A stretch of DNA of 64,000 nt from Burkholderiales bacterium (GTDB lineage Bacteria; Pseudomonadota; Gammaproteobacteria; Burkholderiales; Burkholderiaceae_C). Below the pieces are notes generated by a model. It was not told the DNA's origin, searched no databases, and saw nothing but the letters and a program-made list of their open reading frames with translations. The stretch spans positions 1-64,000 of the forward strand of contig JAGWLO010000007.1 of NCBI GenBank assembly GCA_028872015.1, in the 5' to 3' direction. Made by a program: the position numbers and the translations under genes. How positions within the stretch are numbered: position 1 is the stretch's first letter; the number at the start of each line of letters is the position of its first letter. This document shows positions 1-7,626 of the stretch, in pieces.

Positions 1-572
1 GCGGGCGCGGCGCCGGCGCCCTGCGGGCGGTCGACGCGCGCGATCAGCTCGCCCAGCGCGTCGCGCTGCGCGGCGCCGGGCGCCGGGTCCGACGAGCGAT
101 CGCGGAGCAGCGCCAGCAAGGGGTCGGGCGGCTCGGTCGGGAACAGGTCGAACAGCAGCCGCCACTGGTAGCGCGCCACCGGCGCCAGCGCCAGCTGCTG
201 CGGCCGCACCGGCTGCTTCAGGTCGAACACCAGCCGCACCACGTGCGGCTGGTACTGGCCCACGCGCACGCCGGCGATGTAGGGGTCGTCGGCCTGCACC
301 TGGCCCACCAGGTCGCGCAGCTCGGGGCTGAGCTGCAGGCCGGCGATGTCCACCACCAGCCGGTAGGGCGCCTCGGTCAGCAGGTGGGTGGCCTGCAGCG
401 GCTGGTCGGACTCGATGGTCACGCGCGTGTAGTCGCGCGCGGGCCAGATGCGCACGGCCACGATGGCGGCGCCGAACGCCAGCTGCGGCCCCGCCAGCAG
501 CAGCGCCAGCCCGCCGCTGCCGCCCAGCCGCGACAGGCGCTGCAGCGCGCGACGGCGCGGCAGCAGCGTCAT
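1..572 (-). CDS. amiC: N-acetylmuramoyl-L-alanine amidase, AMIN-domain N-terminus (partial)
   Basis: Periplasmic amidase that cleaves septal peptidoglycan between MurNAc and the stem peptide during cell separation. Only the N-terminal ~190 residues are in the window; the zinc amidase domain lies beyond the edge. The start is a hydrophobic signal sequence with an N-terminal Arg cluster (RRRALQ), compatible with Tat export as known for E. coli AmiC. It is followed by an AMIN domain (roughly residues 40-140, with the PYRLVVDIAGLQL and VRVGQYQPHVVRLVFDL strands) and a low-complexity linker. The ATG overlaps the tsaE stop as ATGA, so the two are translationally coupled; tsaE-amiC is a common proteobacterial order. 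The family call rests on the AMIN domain and the tsaE linkage. Confidence 0.88.
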   Translation of the reverse strand, partial: MTLLPRRRALQRLSRLGGSGGLALLLAGPQLAFGAAIVAVRIWPARDYTRVTIESDQPLQATHLLTEAPYRLVVDIAGLQLSPELRDLVGQVQADDPYIAGVRVGQYQPHVVRLVFDLKQPVRPQQLALAPVARYQWRLLFDLFPTEPPDPLLALLRDRSSDPAPGAAQRDALGELIARVDRPQGAGAAP

Positions 573-1069
573 CGCAGCAGGTCCTGCCCGCGCGGGCTCA
601 GGGCCTGGGCCTGCACGTCGCGCAGCGTCTCGGGCTCCCCGTGCGCGGCCCTGCCCGGCTCGATCGTCAGCCGCAGGTCGGGCCGCGGCAGGTGGCCGGC
701 GGCATGCTCGGGCCACTCGGCCAGCTTGAGCCCCGGCGCCGCGAACAGGTCTCGGAAGCCGGCATCGGCCCATTCGCGCGGGTCGGCGAAGCGGTAGAAG
801 TCGAAGTGCGAGATGCTCAGCCCCGGCAGCGCGTGCGGCTCGAGCACGGCATAGGTGGGACTCTTGATGCGGCCGGCCACGCCCAGCGCGCGCAGCAGGT
901 GGCGCACGAAGGTGGTCTTGCCGGCACCCAGCGGGCCGCGCAGCTCGATGAAGCTGTCGCCCAGCTCGGGCTGCTGCCGGATGGCCTGCGCGATGCGGCC
1001 CGCGAACGCGGCGCACGCAGCTTCGTCGGGCCAGTGCAGGACTCGGCTTCCTAGAATCGGCGCATGCAT
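569..1069 (-). CDS. tsaE: tRNA threonylcarbamoyladenosine biosynthesis ATPase TsaE
   Basis: Small cytoplasmic P-loop ATPase that works with TsaB and TsaD to place N6-threonylcarbamoyl on A37 of ANN-decoding tRNAs. The 166-residue protein carries the Walker A motif GPLGAGKTTF (about residue 45) and the family signatures KSPTYAVLEPH, HFDFYRF and LAEWPE. The ATG at 1069 is the only good start ahead of the conserved LHWPDE region, and it overlaps the divergent queG start by 6 bp, so each gene's promoter must lie inside the other gene. The stop overlaps the amiC start. A much longer open frame continues upstream but is only the antisense of queG. Confidence 0.95.
   Translation of the reverse strand: MHAPILGSRVLHWPDEAACAAFAGRIAQAIRQQPELGDSFIELRGPLGAGKTTFVRHLLRALGVAGRIKSPTYAVLEPHALPGLSISHFDFYRFADPREWADAGFRDLFAAPGLKLAEWPEHAAGHLPRPDLRLTIEPGRAAHGEPETLRDVQAQALSPRGQDLLR
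1052..1057 (+). promoter_or_regulatory. Possible -10 element of queG
   Basis: TAGAAT ends 6 nt before the queG ATG and lies inside the tsaE coding sequence. With no Shine-Dalgarno sequence between it and the ATG, transcription would begin at or next to the start codon (leaderless mRNA). No convincing -35 hexamer is visible, so this is tentative. Confidence 0.4.
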
Positions 1070-2203
1070 GGGCAATCGGACGGCGAACTTCGAGCGGACG
1101 CCGGCGCCATCGTCGCGCAACTGCGGCACTGGGCCCGTGAGCTGGGATTCTCCCAGATCGGCATCGCCGACATCGACCTCGCCGCGGCCGAGCCCGGCCT
1201 GCAGGCCTGGCTGGCCGCGGGCTTTCACGGCGCGATGGGCTACATGGCCGCGCACGGCACCCGGCGTGCCCGGCCGGCCGAGCTGGTGCCGGGCACGCTG
1301 CGCGTGATCAGCGCCCGCATGGACTACCTGCCGCGCGCGGCGCCGGCAGGTTGGTGCGAGGAAGAGCTGCAGGCGCTGCGCGCCCCGCAGCGCGCCGTGG
1401 TCTCGGTCTATGCCCGCGGCCGCGACTACCACAAGGTGCTGCGCACGCGGCTGCAGCGGCTGGCCGAGCGGCTGGCCGCGGCGGTGGGCCCGCTGGGGCA
1501 CCGCGTGTTCACCGATTCGGCGCCGGTGCTCGAGGTGGAGCTGGCCACGCGCGCCGGGCTGGGCTGGCGCGGCAAGCACACGCTGGCGCTCACGCGCGAG
1601 GCGGGGTCGATGTTCTTCCTGGGCGAGATCTTCATCGACCTCGCGCTGCCGGTGGACGGCGCCGCCAGTGCCCATTGCGGCAGCTGCAACGCCTGCCTGG
1701 CGGCCTGCCCCACGCAGGCCATCGTCGCACCCTACCGCCTGGATGCGCGACGCTGCATCAGCTACCTCACGATCGAGCACCCGGGGCCGATCGACCCCGC
1801 GCTGCGGCCGCTGATGGGCAACCGAATCTACGGCTGCGACGACTGCCAGCTCGCCTGCCCGTGGAACAAGTATGCGCAGCGCAGCCCGCTGCCCGATTTC
1901 GATCCGCGCCCGGGGCTCGACGGTGCCGGCCTGCTGACGCTGTGGGCCTGGGACGAGGCCGAGTTCCTGCGCCGCACCGAAGGCAGCGCGATCCGGCGCA
2001 TCGGCCATGCGCGCTGGCGGCGCAACCTGGCGGTGGCGCTGGGCAACGCCTGGCGCGAGACTGGCGACCCGGCCATCGCGCAGGCGCTGGCCCGCTACCT
2101 GGCCGCGCCGGACGAGGTGCCCGACGCCTTGGTGCGCGAGCATGCCGCCTGGGCGCTGGCCCAGCGCGCGGCGGGCACCCTGCATGACCCGGAGCCGACA
2201 TGA
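1064..2203 (+). CDS. queG: Epoxyqueuosine reductase QueG
   Basis: Catalyses the last step of queuosine biosynthesis, reducing epoxyqueuosine to queuosine in the wobble position of GUN-anticodon tRNAs, using cobalamin and two [4Fe-4S] clusters. The 379-residue length is normal. Two ferredoxin-like motifs are present: CGSCNACLAACP at about residues 205-216 and YGCDDCQLACPW around 258-266, plus Cys231. GKHTLALTREAGSMFFLGEI is the family signature ahead of the clusters. The C-terminal ~60 residues form HEAT-like helices. The start overlaps the 5' end of tsaE on the other strand. The cobalamin requirement fits the cobalamin-related genes at 20-21.6 kb, although these are not linked. Confidence 0.96.
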   Translation: MHGQSDGELRADAGAIVAQLRHWARELGFSQIGIADIDLAAAEPGLQAWLAAGFHGAMGYMAAHGTRRARPAELVPGTLRVISARMDYLPRAAPAGWCEEELQALRAPQRAVVSVYARGRDYHKVLRTRLQRLAERLAAAVGPLGHRVFTDSAPVLEVELATRAGLGWRGKHTLALTREAGSMFFLGEIFIDLALPVDGAASAHCGSCNACLAACPTQAIVAPYRLDARRCISYLTIEHPGPIDPALRPLMGNRIYGCDDCQLACPWNKYAQRSPLPDFDPRPGLDGAGLLTLWAWDEAEFLRRTEGSAIRRIGHARWRRNLAVALGNAWRETGDPAIAQALARYLAAPDEVPDALVREHAAWALAQRAAGTLHDPEPT

Positions 2204-2206
2204 CCC

Positions 2207-2242
2207 TGGTGGCCTTGTCGCCCTGGTCGCCCTGGTCGGCCT
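2207..2242. repeat. 9-bp degenerate tandem repeat
   Basis: Four consecutive 9-mers of the form (T/G)G(G/T)(C/T)(C/G)G(C/G)CCT fill part of the 94-bp gap between queG and the next gene. Similar 9-bp-periodic tracts occur at 10438-10464, 10506-10523, 11551-11577 and 21179-21214. Confidence 0.6.
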
Positions 2243-2297
2243 TGCTCACCGCGGCGGGCCTTGTCGGCCCGTCGCCCGCCCCTTGCGTTGAGAGCCC

Positions 2298-2945
2298 ATG
2301 ACCCCTTCGCGATCCACCCCCCCCCTCACGCCGGACACCGGCACGCGCCGGCGCTGGCTCGGCCGCGCGCTGTCGGGCATCCTGGCCGGTGCGATGCTGG
2401 CCGCCGCGCCGGGGCTGCACGCCGCCGACGACACCGTCACGGTGGCTGGCCAGCCCTTCGTGCGCCGCCTCCAGCTGGCCGGCAGCGAGTTGCAGCTCAA
2501 CGGTACCGGCGTGCGCGGCTGGTACAAGGCCTACGCCGCGGGCCTGTACCTGGTGCAGCCCAGCCGCGACCCCGCCCGCGTCGCGGCGCAGCCGGGCCCG
2601 AAGCGGCTGCAGCTGCGCATGCGCTTCGACCTGCCCGCGAGCGCCTTTGCCAGCGCCTTCCGCACCGGCGTGCTGCGCAACGTCGCACCCGCCGAGGCGG
2701 CGCGCCTGGAGCCGCGCATCGCCGACTTCGAGGCCCGCGTGCGGGCGCTGGGCACGGTGCGCGACGGCGACGTGATCGACCTCGACCAGATCCCCGGCCG
2801 GGGCCTGTTGTTCAGTGTCAACGGCCGGCCTCAGGGTGCGCCGATCGTGGGCGACGACTTCTACGCGGCGCTGCTGCTGGCCTTCGTCGGCGACAAACCC
2901 TACGACGACAAGCTCAAGGCCGGCCTGCTCGGCGGCGCGGCTTGA
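2298..2945 (+). CDS. Chalcone isomerase-like exported protein
   Basis: A 215-residue protein with an N-terminal twin-Arg/hydrophobic signal (about residues 18-42, ending LHA-AD) followed by a chalcone isomerase-like domain. The diagnostic strand-helix region is LNGTGVRGWYKAYAAGLYLVQP (first half only shown in the family as G-x-R-x-K-x-Y-A-x-x-LYL). This fold is widespread in proteobacterial periplasmic proteins of unknown function. Plant chalcone isomerase chemistry should not be assumed, and a lipid or fatty-acid binding role is equally possible. Its TGA overlaps the TTG start of xerD, suggesting cotranscription. Confidence 0.85.
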   Translation: MTPSRSTPPLTPDTGTRRRWLGRALSGILAGAMLAAAPGLHAADDTVTVAGQPFVRRLQLAGSELQLNGTGVRGWYKAYAAGLYLVQPSRDPARVAAQPGPKRLQLRMRFDLPASAFASAFRTGVLRNVAPAEAARLEPRIADFEARVRALGTVRDGDVIDLDQIPGRGLLFSVNGRPQGAPIVGDDFYAALLLAFVGDKPYDDKLKAGLLGGAA

Positions 2946-3871
2946 GCGACACGCCAGCGCCGGGCCCGCCCGCGGCCCCCCAGGCTGACCAGGCCGCGAT
3001 CGACCGCTTCATCGACGCGCTGTGGATCGAGGACGGCCTGGCCCCGCTGACGCTGGCGGCCTACCGGCGCGACCTCGGCCTGTACGCGGCCTGGCTGCAC
3101 GCCCAGGCCGGCAAGACCCTGGAGCAGACCAGCGAGGCCGACCTGCTGGCCTTTGCCGCGGCACGCCACGCGGCCACCCGCGCCACCACCGCGAACCGGC
3201 GCCTGACGGTGTTCCGGCGCTACTTCCGCTGGGCGCTGCGCGAGCGCATCGTCGACGCTGACCCCACGCTGCGGCTGCTGGCAGCGCGCCAGCCGCTGCG
3301 CGTGCCGCGCACGCTCAGCGAGGCCCAGGTCGAGGCCCTGCTGGCCGCGCCCGACACCGCCACCGCCCTGGGCCTGCGCGACCGCACCATGATCGAGCTG
3401 ATGTACGCCAGCGGCCTGCGCGTGAGCGAGCTGGTCGAGCTGAAGAGCCTGAACCTGGGCCTGGACGAAGGCGTGGTTCGCGTGCGGGGCAAGGGCGCAC
3501 GCGAACGCCTGGTGCCTTTCGGCGCCGAGGCCCAGGCCTGGCTCGGCCGCTACCTGGCCACGGGCCGCGGCGCGATCCTGGCCGGCCAGACCAGCGAGGC
3601 GCTGTTCGTCACCCGCCGCGGCGCCGGCATGACGCGGCAGATGTTCTGGCGCCTCGTCAAGCGCCACGCGCTGGCCGCCGGCATCACCGCGCCGCTGTCG
3701 CCGCACACGCTGCGCCACGCCTTCGCCACCCACCTGCTGAACCACGGCGCCGACCTGCGCGCGGTGCAGATGCTGCTGGGCCATGCCGACATCGGCACCA
3801 CCACCATCTACACCCACGTCGCGCGCGAGCGGCTGCGCATGCTGCACGCACAGCACCATCCGCGAGGCTAA
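2942..3871 (+). CDS. xerD: Tyrosine recombinase XerD
   Basis: Site-specific recombinase that, with XerC, resolves chromosome dimers at dif under FtsK control. The 309-residue protein has the SAM-like core-binding N-domain (about 15-105) and a complete catalytic domain: Arg160 (SGLRVSE), Lys184 (VRGKGARER), His255 and Arg258 (HTLRHAFATH), His281 (LLGHADIGTT) and nucleophile Tyr290 (TTIYTHV). The conserved start region agrees with TTG at 2942, which overlaps the previous stop (TTGA). The open frame extends further upstream only as a shadow of the preceding gene. XerC is not in the window. The XerD rather than XerC assignment follows overall sequence style and is slightly less certain than the family. 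Confidence 0.93.
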   Translation: MSDTPAPGPPAAPQADQAAIDRFIDALWIEDGLAPLTLAAYRRDLGLYAAWLHAQAGKTLEQTSEADLLAFAAARHAATRATTANRRLTVFRRYFRWALRERIVDADPTLRLLAARQPLRVPRTLSEAQVEALLAAPDTATALGLRDRTMIELMYASGLRVSELVELKSLNLGLDEGVVRVRGKGARERLVPFGAEAQAWLGRYLATGRGAILAGQTSEALFVTRRGAGMTRQMFWRLVKRHALAAGITAPLSPHTLRHAFATHLLNHGADLRAVQMLLGHADIGTTTIYTHVARERLRMLHAQHHPRG

Positions 3872-3952
3872 CGCCCGAGTTCGCTGCTCACCGGGCTCGG
3901 CCCGCGGGGGTGTGCGGGGCCAGGGCCCAGGAGCAGCGGGCGCGCGCCACGC

Positions 3953-3958
3953 CACAAT
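3953..3958 (+). promoter_or_regulatory. Possible -10 element of the MarC-family gene
   Basis: CACAAT lies 9 nt before the ATG at 3968, with no Shine-Dalgarno sequence in between. This resembles the arrangement before queG, hemN and cysE in this window. No matching -35 is visible. Confidence 0.3.
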
Positions 3959-3967
3959 CGCGCCGCC

Positions 3968-4567
3968 ATGGATCACAGCTTTGTCTCCGCCTTCGTCCTG
4001 CTGCTGCTGGTGCTCGACCCGCTGGGCAGCCTGCCGATCTTCATCTCGGTGCTGCGAGGCGTGGCGCCCGAGCGCCGGCGCGCGGTGGCGCTGCGCGAGC
4101 TGGGCATCGCCTTCGCCGTGCTGCTGCTGTTCATGGTCGGCGGGCAGGGTTTCCTGAGCCTGATGCGGCTGTCCGAGCGCTCGCTGGAGGTGGCCGGCGG
4201 CGTGATCCTGCTGATCATCGCCATCCGCATGATCTTCACCGGCGGCGGCGAGATCTACGCCGCCGAAGGGACGGGGCGCGAGCCCTTCATCTTCCCGCTC
4301 GCGGTGCCCCTGCTGGCCGGGCCGTCGGCGATGGCCACCGTGCTGCTGCTGGCCTCGCGCCAGCCCGGGCGCATCGTCGAATGGGTGGGCGCGCTGAGCG
4401 CGGCGATGGCGGTCTCGGGCGTGGTGCTGCTGGCCGCCGACCGCATCCGCGGCTGGCTCGGCGATTCGGTGGTCACCGCGTTCGAGAAGCTGATGGGCCT
4501 GGTGCTGACGGCGGTGGCGGTGGAGATGATCCTGGCCGGCCTGAAGCGCTACTTCTTCGGGCCCTGA
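3968..4567 (+). CDS. MarC-family integral membrane protein
   Basis: A 199-residue inner-membrane protein with about six hydrophobic segments and the MarC/UPF0056 hallmarks: LLLLVLDPLGSLPIF near the N-terminus, GGVILLIIAIRMIF in the middle and PLAVPLLAGPSAMATVLLL (about 110-130). The length is typical. The E. coli founder was named for the multiple-antibiotic-resistance locus but has no proven drug-transport function, so no substrate is assigned. The gene stands alone between xerD and a convergent OmpA-type gene, separated from the latter by a strong hairpin. Confidence 0.9.
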   Translation: MDHSFVSAFVLLLLVLDPLGSLPIFISVLRGVAPERRRAVALRELGIAFAVLLLFMVGGQGFLSLMRLSERSLEVAGGVILLIIAIRMIFTGGGEIYAAEGTGREPFIFPLAVPLLAGPSAMATVLLLASRQPGRIVEWVGALSAAMAVSGVVLLAADRIRGWLGDSVVTAFEKLMGLVLTAVAVEMILAGLKRYFFGP

Positions 4568-4590
4568 GCCCGCCGCCTGCCGGGGCTCGA

Positions 4591-4613
4591 CCGGCCGCGC
4601 TAGGCGCGGCCGG
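4591..4613. terminator. Palindromic hairpin between convergent genes
   Basis: A perfect 10-bp GC stem (4591-4600 with 4604-4613) and a TAG loop occupy the gap between the MarC-family gene and the convergent OmpA-type gene. No T-run follows on either strand, so intrinsic termination would rely on the stem alone. It could serve both directions. Confidence 0.5.
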
Positions 4614-4628
4614 CACGGCCGGCGCAGT

Positions 4629-5804
4629 TCAGCGCGTGCCGCTCACTTCAACCTCGACCCGGCGGTCGGGCTGCAGGCAGGCGATCAGCTTCGCCCGGGC
4701 CTTGACGCCCTGGCAGTCGCCGGGCTTGGTGACGGGGGAACTGGCGCCCCGGCCCACGGCCGACACCTTGCCTGCATCGATGCCGCCCGGGCCCACCAGG
4801 TAGGCCTTCACCGCTTCGGCGCGGCGCGTCGACAGGGCCTGGTTGTAGGCGGCGGGGCCGAGCCGGTCGGTGTAGCCCTCCACCTGAATGACGTCGTAGC
4901 GGGTGCCGTCCAGCTCCCGGGCAAAGCGGTCCAGCGCCTGACGGCCTGCGGGCTGCACCTCGGAGCGATCGAAGGCGAACAGCGAGTCGGCCGAGAAGGC
5001 GACGCGCCGGATCGGGACCGGCAGCGGCGCGGGCGGCGCCACCGGGGCCGGCACGACGGCCACGGGCGCCGGCTCGGGCGCCGGCTCGGGCGCCGGGGCC
5101 GCGTACACGGGCGGGGCCAGCGCGATCTGCGGCGCCGCCTCGGGGGCGCGGCCGAAGGGGATCACCAGGCCCACTGAGACCAGGTTCACGTCGCCGCGGT
5201 GGCCCACCGCGTCGTTCACGCGGTAACGCTCGAACTCGCCGCGCAGGAACAGCGAGCGCGTCAGCTCGTACTGCAGGCCGGCGCCGAGCTTGAAGTTGGT
5301 GGCGCGCTGGCTCGGGGTGGGGTTGAGCACGGTGACGGCGCCGCTGCCGCCGAAGCGGTCGCTGGCCTTGGCGTATTGCGCGCCCACGCGGCCGATCGCC
5401 GACAGCCGCTCGGTCAGCGGCAGCGTGCCGACGAGGTCGAGGTTCAACCCCTGCAGCTTGATCTGTCCGTCCAGCGTGCCGGCGGGCACGGTGGTGGACG
5501 TGAAGCCGAACTTGCCGAGGTTGAAGTAGCCGGCCTCCAGGCCGAGGTAGCGGTTGAACTGGTAGCCGCCGAACACCTTGAACCCGGTGTCGCGCTGGTG
5601 GTGCGACATCGTCGTCGTGGCCAGGCCCGCGCCCAGCAGGCTGGCCGTGATGCCCGGGTCGTCGATGCGCGCCCGCGACTGGCCGACGGAGGCGCCGCCG
5701 TAGAAGTAGCTGTCGTCCTGGGCCCGGGCCGGCAGGGTCGCGGCGGCCAGCAGGGCGCCGAGCCCGGCCAGGCCGCAGCGCTGCAGCGTGTGGAGTCTGT
5801 TCAT
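4629..5804 (-). CDS. OmpA-type outer-membrane protein (8-strand barrel plus peptidoglycan-binding domain)
   Basis: A 391-residue protein built like classical OmpA. It has a signal peptide (1-28, cleaving after PARA), then an N-terminal beta-barrel of alternating aromatic/polar strands (about 30-225), a Pro/Ala-rich linker with repeated PAPEPAPEP units (about 228-262), and a C-terminal OmpA domain (about 265-391). That domain carries the VEGYTDRLG and NQALSTRRAEAVKAYL signatures that bind diaminopimelate in peptidoglycan. A Cys pair (DCQG and IACLQ) could form the OmpA disulphide. It lies 51 bp downstream of the ice-binding-like lipoprotein gene on the same strand, so the two are probably cotranscribed. 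Confidence 0.92.
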   Translation of the reverse strand: MNRLHTLQRCGLAGLGALLAAATLPARAQDDSYFYGGASVGQSRARIDDPGITASLLGAGLATTTMSHHQRDTGFKVFGGYQFNRYLGLEAGYFNLGKFGFTSTTVPAGTLDGQIKLQGLNLDLVGTLPLTERLSAIGRVGAQYAKASDRFGGSGAVTVLNPTPSQRATNFKLGAGLQYELTRSLFLRGEFERYRVNDAVGHRGDVNLVSVGLVIPFGRAPEAAPQIALAPPVYAAPAPEPAPEPAPVAVVPAPVAPPAPLPVPIRRVAFSADSLFAFDRSEVQPAGRQALDRFARELDGTRYDVIQVEGYTDRLGPAAYNQALSTRRAEAVKAYLVGPGGIDAGKVSAVGRGASSPVTKPGDCQGVKARAKLIACLQPDRRVEVEVSGTR

Positions 5805-5855
5805 GGCGATCTTTCGGTAGGGGTGGAGTAGGCGCAGGCGGCCGGGGTGCCGCGG

Positions 5856-7424
5856 TCAGGGCGCGACGATCGTGGTGTTGACCATCGTCACCGAGGCCGT
5901 CAGGCCCAGGGCGCGCCCCGTCAGCGTGGTCTGCTGGGTCTGGCCGGCGGTGGAGATCGTGACGCCGGCCGGCGCGATGACGGTGCCCACCATGGCGCTG
6001 CCGTCCTCGATGCGCGCGGCGCTGCCGACTTGCCAGTACACGTTGCGGGCCTGGGCTCCGTTCACCAGCAGCACGTGGCGCGGCGTGGCCGTCAGCCCCA
6101 CCGTCAGGGCCGCGGCGCTCTGGAACACCCACACCGCGTTCGCGTTGCCCTGCGCGTCCAGGGTCAGGTCGCCGCTGGTCACGGCGAAGGTGCCGCCGGC
6201 GGCCGTGTACACCCCCGGGGCCAGCACCAGTCCGCCGAGCTGGCCGGCGCCCGGGTCGCTGCCGCGGGGCAGCGCGGCCAGGGCGTTGTAGGCCGACTGT
6301 GCATCGGCGAGCGCCTGCGTGGCGATGGCCATCGTCGCGCTCGTGCCCGGAGCCGGCGGGGCGCAGTTGATGCTGCCATTGACGGCGCCGATGTTCAGGG
6401 GCGTCTGGCTGTAGACGTTGGTGGCGTCGTGCAGCCCGGTGATCAGCGTGCACGCCGCGGTGCTGCCGACGTTGCCGCCGATGACCGTGGCGATGCCCTG
6501 GTTGGTGACGCCGGCGGCGCCGCCGAAGGCGCCGAAGCTGGCCGCGCTGCGCAGGTCGACGGGAGCCAGGCAGGCCTGCGTGCCGGTGGTGAAGCGCCAG
6601 ACCCGGTCGCTGGCCAGCGGGTTGCCGGCCAGGTCGGCCACGCCGGCGCTGCCCGACTTGACGGTGGCGGTGAAGGTCGTGCTGGCCGCGAAGCCGGCGG
6701 TCGCCGTCGGCACGAAGGTCGCCACCCGGGTGGGCGCGTCGTAGCTCACGCTGCCGGGCACCGCCACGCCACCGGCTGTGACGCCGAAGGTGGTGCTGTT
6801 CAGGGTGGCGGGGTCCATCGGCTTGCTGAAGGTGACGCTCACGGCCGAGCCCAGGCAGGCGCTGGTGCTGGCATCCGCCGGGCTGACGGCGGTGACGGTC
6901 GGGGCGACGAGGTCGGCTGCCGCGCCGGTGCCGAAGCGCCAGACCTGGTTGCCGGCGTTCGGCACCACGGCCGCGTTGCCGGCCAGCGCATTGCCGGCCA
7001 GGTCGGTGGCTGCGGTGGTGACGGTGGCCGTGAACTGGTCGTTGGCGGCCAGCACCCCGGCGCCGGGCTTGAAGGTGGCGGTGCGCGCCGCGGCGGCATA
7101 GCTCACGGAACCGGCCACGGGGGTGCCCAGCGTGGTGTCGGTCAGGGTGAAGCTGGTGGACGTCAGCGTGGCCGGGTTCATGGCCTTGCTGAAGGTGACG
7201 GTGACGGCCGTGTTGGTGGCCACGTTGGCCGCACCGGTGGCGGGCACCGTGAGCACGACCGTGGGTCGCGTGGTGTCGGACAGCGTCGGGGTGACGAAGG
7301 TGGCCACGGCGGGTGCGCCCAGCACCGGGTCGAGCGTGCCGCCGCCGCACCCGGCCAGCAGGGCGGGCAGCCATGCCAGCGCCAGCAGGGCCCGGGTGCC
7401 GTATCGGAGGTGAAAGAGGTTCAT
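5856..7424 (-). CDS. Ice-binding-like (DUF3494) lipoprotein with two Ig-like domains
   Basis: A 522-residue surface or periplasmic lipoprotein. The signal peptide ends in lipobox LLAGC with Cys26, followed by GGG. Two bacterial Ig-like (Big_5-type) domains follow (about 45-165 and 170-290), each with the FSK(A/P)M(N/D)PATL strand and ending in QVWRFGTG or RVWRFTTG. The C-terminal ~220 residues match the DUF3494 ice-binding beta-solenoid family: LRSAASFGAFGG, GGNVGSTAAC, ALADAQSAYNAL, LVLAPGVYTAAGGTFAV, WVFQSAAALTVG and GTVIAPAGVTIS. I chose ATG 7424 because the signal peptide begins there; the open frame runs further upstream without coding character. Family members bind ice crystals or act in adhesion; ice binding itself is unproven here. 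The OmpA-type gene follows. Confidence 0.9.
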   Translation of the reverse strand: MNLFHLRYGTRALLALAWLPALLAGCGGGTLDPVLGAPAVATFVTPTLSDTTRPTVVLTVPATGAANVATNTAVTVTFSKAMNPATLTSTSFTLTDTTLGTPVAGSVSYAAAARTATFKPGAGVLAANDQFTATVTTAATDLAGNALAGNAAVVPNAGNQVWRFGTGAAADLVAPTVTAVSPADASTSACLGSAVSVTFSKPMDPATLNSTTFGVTAGGVAVPGSVSYDAPTRVATFVPTATAGFAASTTFTATVKSGSAGVADLAGNPLASDRVWRFTTGTQACLAPVDLRSAASFGAFGGAAGVTNQGIATVIGGNVGSTAACTLITGLHDATNVYSQTPLNIGAVNGSINCAPPAPGTSATMAIATQALADAQSAYNALAALPRGSDPGAGQLGGLVLAPGVYTAAGGTFAVTSGDLTLDAQGNANAVWVFQSAAALTVGLTATPRHVLLVNGAQARNVYWQVGSAARIEDGSAMVGTVIAPAGVTISTAGQTQQTTLTGRALGLTASVTMVNTTIVAP

Positions 7425-7626
7425 GGTGGATTCCTGCGGCCGGCATCGGCGGCAGGGGGTCTGCCGGCGCGATCGTCCGAGAGGCGATGGTGGGCCCGGG
7501 GCCGTCCGGGGGCTGTCCGACAAACAGCCGTTCGGGCACGCCGGAAGGCGCACCCGGCTGTAGGACGACGCGCTGCGGCCCCGGGTCCTGCCCACGGACC
7601 GCCCAGGGGTCGCTCAGGGGCCGTTG
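7425..7626. other. Intergenic region upstream of the ice-binding-like gene
   Basis: About 200 bp between the LanC-like stop and the ice-binding-like start. It should contain the promoter of the minus-strand two-gene unit. I see no clear -35/-10 pair, palindrome or small gene in it. Confidence 0.5.

Noticed and set aside
4648-7539. A long minus-strand open frame of 963 codons across the OmpA and ice-binding genes
   Set aside because: It is in another frame of two genes with clear signal peptides and domains. Its translation is Arg/Gly/His-rich, the usual product of reading GC-rich DNA out of frame.
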